Source: an uncultured Traorella sp. | GTDB taxonomy: Bacteria; Bacillota_I; Bacilli_A; Erysipelotrichales; Erysipelotrichaceae | Reading direction: 5' to 3' | Assembly: GCA_945919165.1 (NCBI GenBank) | Contig: CAMEIZ010000044.1 | Span: forward strand, 1-11,828 | DNA length: 11,828 nt | Part shown: piece by piece, positions 6,990 through 11,828 of the stretch | Position numbering within the stretch: the stretch's first letter is position 1 | Layout of the letters: each line of letters starts with the position of its first letter | The notes under the pieces: model-generated | Database searches by the model: none | Told to the model about the DNA's origin: nothing | Seen by the model: only the letters and a program-made list of their open reading frames with translations | Program-made: the position numbers and the translations under genes

Positions 6990-7322
6990 ATGAAAATATC
7001 GAAACTTGATATTGCATTTAACCTATTGTCAAAGAAAAAGAAACCAACCCCGTTTTTAAAATTATGGGAAGAAATTTCTCAAATTGAAGCGCTGACTTCT
7101 TCCCAGCAGGAAGACCAGATTGCTCAATTCTATTCGGATCTGTGTTTAGACAGTCGTTTTGTCAACATGGGAGAAAACAAATGGGATTTGAAGAGCCGTC
7201 ACACTTTCAGTGAAACTGTAATCTCCACAGATGATTTTTTGGATGATGATGTTGAAGATGAAGAAGAATTTGATTTAGAAGACGAAGAAGAGCCAACTGA
7301 AAAAGAAGAAGAGAAGTATTAA
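6990..7322 (+). CDS. rpoE: RNA polymerase delta subunit
   Basis: The delta subunit is a Firmicutes accessory of RNA polymerase that weakens non-specific nucleic-acid binding and promotes enzyme recycling. The 110-residue product has an N-terminal HARE-HTH-like domain (about 1-70; PTPFLKLWEEI, then FYSDLCLDSRFVNMGENKWDLKSR, the classic F-x-x-x-G-x-x-x-W-x-L signature). A disordered acidic tail from about residue 80 is made almost only of Asp and Glu. It is shorter than Bacillus subtilis delta (173 residues), mainly in the tail. ATG 6990 is chosen because GGGAGGAGG (6975-6983) precedes it and the sigma-A promoter lies at 6927-6955. A TTG start at 6927 would place 21 codons over the promoter. 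A strong terminator follows at once. Confidence 0.92.
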   Translation: MKISKLDIAFNLLSKKKKPTPFLKLWEEISQIEALTSSQQEDQIAQFYSDLCLDSRFVNMGENKWDLKSRHTFSETVISTDDFLDDDVEDEEEFDLEDEEEPTEKEEEKY

Positions 7323-7350
7323 AATGATAGAGAAATCTGTCATTTTTTCT
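7322..7350 (+). terminator. Intrinsic terminator after rpoE
   Basis: A 10-bp stem (7322-7331 with 7336-7345, one G-T pair) closes on a GAAA tetraloop (7332-7335) and runs into a T-tract at 7343-7348. Confidence 0.88.
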
Positions 7351-7359
7351 TTTAATTGT

Positions 7360-7387
7360 TTTACTTTGAAATGAAATTGAGTATAAT
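7360..7387 (+). promoter_or_regulatory. Promoter of fba
   Basis: A perfect TATAAT (7382-7387) is preceded, 16 bp upstream, by TTTACT (7360-7365) as the likely -35. TTGAAA at 7366-7371 is too close. The strong GAGGAGG site (7403-7409) then lies 9 nt before the fba ATG. Confidence 0.65.
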
Positions 7388-7418
7388 AAAGGTGCATAAA
7401 TAGAGGAGGAAAAAATTT

Positions 7419-8285
7419 ATGGCATTAGTAAGCGCAAAAGAAATGTTGGAAAAGGCTCATGCTGGACATTATGCAGTAGGTCAGTTCAACATCAACAACC
7501 TTGAATGGACAAAAGCAATCCTGCAGGCAGCACAGGAAACAAACTCACCTGTTATTTTAGGTGTTAGTGAAGGTGCCGGAAAATACATGACTGGCTACAA
7601 AACAGTTGCTGACATGGTTAAGGCAATGATTGATTATTTAGGAATTACAGTTCCAGTTGCATTACACTTGGATCATGGTACTTATGATGGAGCTAAGGCT
7701 TGCATCGAAGCTGGATTCTCATCTGTTATGTTTGATGGATCTCATTATCCATTTGAAGAAAATGTTGAAAAATCAAAGGAAATCATCGCTCTTGCTCATT
7801 CAAAAGGTATTTCTGTTGAATGTGAAGTAGGTGCTATCGGTGGAGAAGAAGACGGTGTTATCGGTGGCGGTGAAGTTGCTGACCCAGAAGAATGTGCAAA
7901 AATTGCTGACTTGGGTGTTGACTTCTTAGCTGCAGGTATTGGAAATATCCATGGTAAATATCCTGCAAACTGGGCTGGATTAAACTTTGATGTTTTAGCT
8001 CAGATTCAGGAAAAGACAAATGGTAAACCACTTGTATTACATGGCGGTTCAGGAATTCCTGCTGATCAGATCGCTAAAGCTATTTCTTTAGGAGTTAGCA
8101 AGATCAACGTAAATACTGAATGTCAGTTAGTGTTTGCTGATGCAACACGTAAATACATTGAAGCTGGAAAAGATCTTGAAGGAAAAGGATTTGACCCTCG
8201 TAAGCTGTTAGCTCCTGGTACAGCAGCTATCAAAGCTTTAGTTATGGATAAGATCAAAGAATTCGGATCTGGCAACAAGGCTTAA
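7419..8285 (+). CDS. fba: Class II fructose-1,6-bisphosphate aldolase
   Basis: This enzyme catalyses the reversible cleavage of fructose-1,6-bisphosphate to dihydroxyacetone phosphate and glyceraldehyde-3-phosphate in glycolysis and gluconeogenesis, using a zinc ion in the cytoplasm. The 288-residue length is typical of the Bacillus FbaA type. Visible residues are Asp85-His86 in ALHLDHGTY (catalytic acid and zinc ligand), FDGSHYP (105-111), ECEVGAIGGEEDG (134-146), zinc ligand His178 in GNIHGKY, His208 in VLHGGSG, and the phosphate-binding KINVNTE (228-234). It has its own promoter and terminator, so it is monocistronic. Codon use is markedly smoother than its neighbours, as expected for an abundant protein. 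In Bacillus subtilis rpoE, pyrG, spo0F and fbaA lie in that order; here rpoE and fba are adjacent with pyrG absent. Tagatose-bisphosphate aldolase is a less likely alternative. Confidence 0.96.
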   Translation: MALVSAKEMLEKAHAGHYAVGQFNINNLEWTKAILQAAQETNSPVILGVSEGAGKYMTGYKTVADMVKAMIDYLGITVPVALHLDHGTYDGAKACIEAGFSSVMFDGSHYPFEENVEKSKEIIALAHSKGISVECEVGAIGGEEDGVIGGGEVADPEECAKIADLGVDFLAAGIGNIHGKYPANWAGLNFDVLAQIQEKTNGKPLVLHGGSGIPADQIAKAISLGVSKINVNTECQLVFADATRKYIEAGKDLEGKGFDPRKLLAPGTAAIKALVMDKIKEFGSGNKA

Positions 8286-8294
8286 AAAAGAATG

Positions 8295-8322
8295 AAAAAG
8301 CACATCAATTGTGCTTTTTTTC
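8295..8322 (+). terminator. Intrinsic terminator after fba
   Basis: AAAAAGCACA (8295-8304) pairs perfectly with TGTGCTTTTT (8310-8319) around a 5-nt loop. A T-run follows. Confidence 0.93.
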
Positions 8323-8352
8323 TGTCTTATAAAAGAAAATAATTTAAAATAC

Positions 8353-8383
8353 TTGACTGTTTAGTTACTTGATAGTCTACAAT
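8353..8383 (+). promoter_or_regulatory. MerR-type promoter/operator with 19-bp spacer
   Basis: TTGACT (8353-8358) and TACAAT (8378-8383) are near-consensus but 19 bp apart, longer than the usual 17. An imperfect dyad, GACTGT on the left arm (8355-8360) against GATAGTC on the right (8371-8377), spans the spacer. A long spacer with a centred dyad is the hallmark of promoters that MerR-family proteins untwist to activate. It lies 25 bp upstream of a MerR-family start codon, so autoregulation is the natural reading. Confidence 0.68.
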
Positions 8384-8407
8384 AAGGTTAATCAAGGAGT
8401 TAGCAGT

Positions 8408-9832
8408 ATGAAAATCAAGGAAATTGAAAAACAAAGCGGAATGAGCCGAGCCAACATTCGTTTTTATGAAATGGAAGGTCTGTTATCACCCATACGCAAT
8501 GAAAACGGATATCGGGAGTATACAGAAAATGATTTAGAGGTTTTAAAACGAATCAAGCTGTTGCGTACTCTGCATTTTTCGCTTGAGGAAATCAAACTTT
8601 TGCATACGGGAGAACATCATCTCAGTGAATCCCTACAAAATCATATTAAAGAATTGGAGCTTGAAAAAAAAGATCTTGAACAATCACAAAAGATATGTCG
8701 AGATATGCAGAATGATCAAGTTCAATATCAGAATCTAAATGCCCAGTATTATCTGGATGAGATTGAAAAAAGTACTCATCGTTTGATATTGCTACCAGAA
8801 GATGATCAAATTCAAGAACAAGTAATTCCATGGCGACGCTTTTTTGCGAGAACATTAGACAGCTGTCTTTACAGCAGTTTATGGAAGTTGTTTCAAATAC
8901 TTGTTTTTCGCGTGAATTATGCAACTCGCTCTGGCATTGATCTTTTATGGGACAGTGCAGCTGTTGTAATCATGACACTTTTTATAGAACCTGTGCTGTT
9001 ATCTAAGTTTTCCACAACGCTTGGTAAAGCTCTTTTAGGAATTCAAGTCAGAGACGATGAAGGGAATGCTTTGTCCAAAAAAAAGGCATTTGAAAGAACC
9101 TGGCGTGTAATTGTCTATGGAACGGGATTTGATATTCCCGGAATACGTCTTTATCGGTATTGGAAAAGCTATCATTCTTGTGTAAATAAAGAAACCATGG
9201 AGTGGGAATATGGCTCCTATATAAGTGTTAAAGATGAAAAGAAATGGCGTATTGCTTTTTATATAGGGGTTTATATCTTTTTGATTGCTGTTATGATACC
9301 GGCTAACAAAATTGCACAGCTTCCAAAAAATCTTCATGATATTACCGTTGAACAATTCTGTGATAATTACAACAGCTATATTGATTATTATGATCTTACA
9401 GAAAATGATCTGTTAAATGAAAAGGGAAAGTGGATAGAAAGAGAATCAGGGGAGAATCTTCATTTGAATAATATTCTGATGCCTGATATTGAATTTTTTG
9501 AAAAAGACGGAAAGATGAGTGGAATGCAGTTTCAAATTGATATCAAGGGAAATGATGTTGCTGCTTACTCTTATCAAAAGGAAATGATTCTCTCAATTCT
9601 ATCTTTTGTGAAAGCACAGGACGCAAAAATATTTTCAAGTGAAATCGATTCGATCGTACAAAAGATTACTGAGTCACCTTATGAAAGCTTTGAATATCAA
9701 TACAAGGATATTCGTATTACTTGTAAAGTTACTCATTCGGGTTATATATATTTATCATCAGTTAATGAGTTATGGCCTTTAGAGGATGCTTTGACCAGCT
9801 ATTCATTTTATTTCTCCATGTTGAAACAATAA
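8408..9832 (+). CDS. MerR-family regulator fused to an RDD-type membrane domain
   Basis: This 474-residue protein combines parts that are normally separate. Residues 1-70 are a MerR winged helix-turn-helix (KEIEKQSGMSRANIRFYEMEGLL, then NGYREYTENDLEVLKRI, and a third block HFSLEEIKLL). Residues 72-120 are a Glu/Lys/Gln-rich coiled coil, the usual MerR dimer helix. Residues 141-280 look like an RDD membrane domain, with RRFFARTLDS, membrane segments near 155-170 and 177-197, and the GKALLGIQVRDDEGNALSKKKAF block. A third membrane segment lies at 281-298. The last ~175 residues are a globular domain I do not recognise. ATG 8408 is supported by AGGAG at 8395-8399 and by the MerR homology starting there; an earlier in-frame ATT (8369) overlaps the promoter. 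This would be a DNA-binding protein held at the membrane. The ligand and targets are unknown. It is monocistronic, with its own promoter and terminator. Confidence 0.82.
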   Translation: MKIKEIEKQSGMSRANIRFYEMEGLLSPIRNENGYREYTENDLEVLKRIKLLRTLHFSLEEIKLLHTGEHHLSESLQNHIKELELEKKDLEQSQKICRDMQNDQVQYQNLNAQYYLDEIEKSTHRLILLPEDDQIQEQVIPWRRFFARTLDSCLYSSLWKLFQILVFRVNYATRSGIDLLWDSAAVVIMTLFIEPVLLSKFSTTLGKALLGIQVRDDEGNALSKKKAFERTWRVIVYGTGFDIPGIRLYRYWKSYHSCVNKETMEWEYGSYISVKDEKKWRIAFYIGVYIFLIAVMIPANKIAQLPKNLHDITVEQFCDNYNSYIDYYDLTENDLLNEKGKWIERESGENLHLNNILMPDIEFFEKDGKMSGMQFQIDIKGNDVAAYSYQKEMILSILSFVKAQDAKIFSSEIDSIVQKITESPYESFEYQYKDIRITCKVTHSGYIYLSSVNELWPLEDALTSYSFYFSMLKQ

Positions 9833-9840
9833 TTAAATTG

Positions 9841-9880
9841 AACCTTCTTTGGATAATCAAAGAAGGTTTTATGCTTTTTT
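9841..9880 (+). terminator. Intrinsic terminator after the MerR-RDD gene
   Basis: AACCTTCTTT (9841-9850) pairs perfectly with AAAGAAGGTT (9859-9868) around an 8-nt loop. T-rich sequence follows, including a six-T run at 9875-9880. Confidence 0.88.
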
Positions 9881-9911
9881 CTAAGATTACCTTTTGCAGT
9901 ACTCAAGAATT

Positions 9912-9920
9912 TGATATAAT
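9912..9920 (+). promoter_or_regulatory. Extended -10 promoter of the rsmG-noc-soj operon
   Basis: TGATATAAT is an extended -10 with a perfect TATAAT at 9915-9920. TTGCAG at 9894-9899 is a weak -35 at 15 bp. Transcription would begin near 9927, a few bases before the CGGAGGA ribosome binding site of rsmG. Confidence 0.7.
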
Positions 9921-9940
9921 AGATTGACCGGAGGAAATTC

Positions 9941-10642
9941 ATGACAGGAAAAGAACTTTTGCAATCACATTTACTGGATCATGGCATCAAACTTACCGAC
10001 AAACAGATCCAGGCATTTGAAATCTATAGGAAAATGCTGATAGAATGGAATCAGAAAATGAATCTGACCAGTATTATCGATGAAGAAGGCATCTATATGA
10101 AGCATTTTTATGATTCACTGATTCCGTCTTTTGATATGGAATTCAAAGGAAAGCTTTGTGACGTGGGAAGCGGTGCTGGTTTTCCGAGCATCCCTTTAAA
10201 AATCATGAATCCTGATCTGGATGTAACGATTATTGAAACCCTTGGGAAAAGGGTAACCTTTTTACATGAATTGACTTCATCATTAGGCTTAGATGTAACG
10301 ATCCTGCATCAGCGTGCTGAAGAATGCTTGGATCAAAGAGAGAGCTTTGATATAGTAACAGCCAGAGCTGTTGCGAATATGCCGTTATTATGTGAATTAT
10401 GCATTCCTTTGGTAAAGGTCGGCGGCAGGTTTATTGTGATGAAAGGTTTGAGCGGAAAAGAGGAATTGATGCAGAGTCAAAAGGCTTTGCGTGTTTTGGG
10501 CTGCCAAGTTAAAAATGTTGCAGAGAATCATGAATTAGATGCAGTGCGGATTAATATAGAATGTTTAAAAGTGAAACCAACACCTAAGGCTTATCCAAGA
10601 GCTTTTGCGAAAATGAAAAAAAATCCGCTGAGAGGAGAATAA
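9941..10642 (+). CDS. rsmG: 16S rRNA (guanine-527 N7) methyltransferase
   Basis: RsmG (GidB) transfers a methyl group from S-adenosylmethionine to N7 of G527 in 16S rRNA in the 30S subunit. Loss of it gives low-level streptomycin resistance in several species. The 233-residue protein shows the family blocks in order: WNQKMNLTSI (36-45), KHFYDSL (54-60), the SAM-binding glycine loop CDVGSGAGFPSIPLKI (73-88), the acidic end of the next strand (IIET near 97-100), ARAVANMPLLCE (141-152) and GGRFIVMKG (161-169). GGAGGA at 9930-9935 supports the ATG. It is the first gene of an operon with noc one base downstream, the same order as in Bacillus subtilis. Confidence 0.95.
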   Translation: MTGKELLQSHLLDHGIKLTDKQIQAFEIYRKMLIEWNQKMNLTSIIDEEGIYMKHFYDSLIPSFDMEFKGKLCDVGSGAGFPSIPLKIMNPDLDVTIIETLGKRVTFLHELTSSLGLDVTILHQRAEECLDQRESFDIVTARAVANMPLLCELCIPLVKVGGRFIVMKGLSGKEELMQSQKALRVLGCQVKNVAENHELDAVRINIECLKVKPTPKAYPRAFAKMKKNPLRGE

Positions 10643-10643
10643 A

Positions 10644-11396
10644 ATGAAAGAATTAGTCATGGTACCCATTGAAAAAATAGTACCCAATCCCTATCAGCCA
10701 AGAAGTGAGTTCAATCAGGAATCCTTGATGGAGCTTGCCCAGTCAATCCGTGAAAACGGATTGATTCAGCCGATTACCCTAAAAGAAAAAGATAATCATT
10801 ATGAAATTATTGCCGGAGAGAGACGATATCGTGCCTGTCAGCTGGCAGGTATGACAAGTGTTGCTGCTCATATTATGGACATCAGTGAAGCTCAAATGGC
10901 TGAAGTAGCCCTTGTTGAAAATATTCAGCGAGAAGATCTCAGTGCTATTGAAGAGGCTAAAGCTTTTGTGAAAATCATGAAAGTAAGTGGCTGTACACAA
11001 AGTGAATTGGCCATGAAAATCGGGAAAAGCCAGAGTTCTATTGCCAATAAGATTCGTCTTTTGAATTTAGATGAAAAAGTACAAAATGCCGTATCTCAGA
11101 AAATGATTACAGAACGCCATGCCAGAAGTCTAATCGGCATGGAAGAAGAAAAGCAGAAGGAAATGCTGGACAAAATTATTAAAAAAGGTTTAAATGTTTC
11201 CCAGACAGAACAACTGATCAAACAGGAAAAGAAAGAAAAAGTAAAAATCAAAGGATTTACACGAGATATTAAAATTGCATTAAATACCGTTCGACAGGCT
11301 TATCAAATGATCCAAAGAACGGGTATAAAAGCAAAAATGAAGGAATATGAAGATGAAGATGGATATACCATAACGATCCATTTTCCAAAGGAGTAA
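10644..11396 (+). CDS. noc: Nucleoid occlusion protein Noc (ParB-like)
   Basis: Noc is a ParB paralogue that binds dispersed chromosomal sites and blocks FtsZ ring assembly over the nucleoid. The 250 residues carry VPNPYQPR (13-20), ENGLIQPI (37-44), the CTP-binding AGERRYRA (57-64) and ENIQREDLSAIEEA (92-105), then a helix-turn-helix near 116-140 (TQSELAMKIGKSQSSIANKIRLL). The C-terminal pattern ITERHARSLI, GLNVSQTE and FTRDIKIALNTVRQA follows Noc rather than the ParB/Spo0J that normally comes after soj. Position between rsmG and soj also fits Noc. The start is firm: GAGAGGAG lies just upstream and the frame is closed by TGA at 10629-10631. It lacks the extra N-terminal amphipathic helix of Bacillus Noc. 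Confidence 0.87.
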   Translation: MKELVMVPIEKIVPNPYQPRSEFNQESLMELAQSIRENGLIQPITLKEKDNHYEIIAGERRYRACQLAGMTSVAAHIMDISEAQMAEVALVENIQREDLSAIEEAKAFVKIMKVSGCTQSELAMKIGKSQSSIANKIRLLNLDEKVQNAVSQKMITERHARSLIGMEEEKQKEMLDKIIKKGLNVSQTEQLIKQEKKEKVKIKGFTRDIKIALNTVRQAYQMIQRTGIKAKMKEYEDEDGYTITIHFPKE

Positions 11397-11399
11397 GGT

Positions 11400-11640
11400 A
11401 TGGGTAAGATCATAGCAGTATCAAATCAAAAAGGTGGTGTCGGTAAGACGACAACCAGTATTAATCTTGCAGCCGGATTAGGTTATTTAGGCAAGAAAGT
11501 TTTATTAGTGGATTTTGATCCTCAGGGAAATGCTACACAGGGAGTAGGTGGCAGTGCTAAAGGAAATAAGCTTTCTGTTTATAATTTAATTATGGAGAAT
11601 TATCAGGTCAAGGATGTTGTACATCATCTTGATTTTCCGG
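11400..11640 (+). CDS. soj: Chromosome partitioning ATPase Soj/ParA (3' end lost at junction)
   Basis: ParA/Soj is a deviant Walker ATPase that works with ParB/Spo0J in chromosome segregation and origin control. The first 80 codons are unmistakable: IIAVSNQKGGVGKTTTSINLAAGL with the deviant Walker A lysine pair (Lys11, Lys16), then KKVLLVDFDPQGNATQGVG with the Asp38/Asp40 block. ATG 11400 lies four bases after the noc stop, with AAAGGAG (11387-11393) as ribosome binding site. After about Pro80 the same frame stays open to the window end, but the residues (for example VAYVNHMAADVG) no longer resemble ParA and the base composition changes. The rest of soj is therefore replaced by unrelated sequence. 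The boundary given is approximate. Confidence 0.9.
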
Positions 11641-11828
11641 AATTTCGATTCCAGGTTGCTCACGTCGCCTATGTTAATCACATGGCCGCGGATGTTGGGA
11701 TAGATTATAATGTTGTGAGGGTCGTTGGCATCGACCATTGTCACATAGCAAGCCAGGTCGCTGTTGCTGTTGATGAATTTGGCCAGCGGAACCAGGTCGG
11801 TGGGCTTGTAGTTTGGCCTGAGAAAGTC
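11622..11828 (-). CDS. ftsQ: Bacteroidota-like FtsQ fragment beyond a chimeric junction
   Basis: The minus strand is open from 11828 inward and reads DLVPLAKFINSNSDL, then IIIYPNIRGHVINIGD, then NLESKFRKIKMMY. The LVPLAKFI, GxHVIxIGD and NLExKFRKxKxMY pattern matches the C-terminal region of FtsQ/DivIB-type division proteins as found in Bacteroidota. The stretch is about half GC, clearly richer than the rest of the window, with codon choice (GCC, CTG, AAC, GAC) foreign to its neighbours. Coding sense stops near 11620, where the ParA frame takes over. Both ends are incomplete. The FtsQ call is from memory of family motifs; that this is foreign coding sequence is surer than the exact family. 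Confidence 0.6.

Noticed and set aside
9127..9142. TATTCCCGGAATA, similar to a Noc-binding site
   Set aside because: The Bacillus Noc site is an even 14-bp palindrome ATTTCCCGGGAAAT; this one is an odd 11-bp core inside a coding region and misses bases at the centre.
8646..9355. Two minus-strand frames opposite the MerR-RDD gene
   Set aside because: No ribosome binding sites or family features; they mirror the coding sequence of the sense gene.
11641..11828. Continuation of the soj frame to the window end as a fused protein
   Set aside because: The residues do not resemble ParA and codon use is poor; the opposite strand explains the sequence better.

Overview
The window is AT-rich, Gram-positive (Firmicutes-type) DNA. 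AGGAGG-like ribosome binding sites, RpoE (delta subunit), DUF1934/YwiB-like, class II aldolase and the order rsmG-noc-soj all fit. The best guess is an Erysipelotrichia/Erysipelotrichaceae-like gut bacterium (inference; no 16S or other decisive marker is present). Standard code is used. The final ~180 bases are different: richer in GC and coding, on the opposite strand, for what looks like a Bacteroidota FtsQ fragment. This is most simply a chimeric contig end, so the window appears to be metagenome-derived.

Layout. (1) 1-2004: the 3' part of an ABC transporter ATPase and its FtsX/MacB-like permease, overlapping by 14 nt and closed by a terminator. (2) 2105-3418: a helix-turn-helix/TPR-type regulator (Rgg-like in general build) whose single reading frame is broken by two in-frame TAA codons. 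(3) 3443-3660: degraded coding DNA that reads like an RHS/YD-repeat relic plus a possible toxin tail, followed by an intact Imm11-family immunity gene (3664-4203). This looks like the remnant of a polymorphic toxin locus that kept its immunity gene. (4) 4388-4555: a small tail-anchored membrane protein, convergent with a class A penicillin-binding protein on the minus strand (4561-6435). (5) 6486-7322: a DUF1934 gene whose promoter implies a nearly leaderless mRNA, then rpoE from its own promoter. (6) 7419-8285: fba, monocistronic between a promoter and a terminator. (7) 8408-9832: a MerR DNA-binding domain fused to an RDD-type membrane domain and a C-terminal domain of unknown function, preceded by a MerR-style promoter with a 19-bp spacer. 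(8) 9941-end: rsmG, noc and the start of soj (parA) in a tight operon, a conserved origin-proximal arrangement in Bacillus relatives, cut by the chimeric junction near 11620-11645.

How they work together. Housekeeping functions (wall synthesis, transcription fidelity, glycolysis, ribosome methylation, chromosome segregation) surround an accessory patch at about 2.1-4.2 kb that shows gene decay. The most unusual intact gene is the MerR-RDD fusion, a candidate membrane-tethered one-component regulator. The most important caution is the artificial-looking right end.
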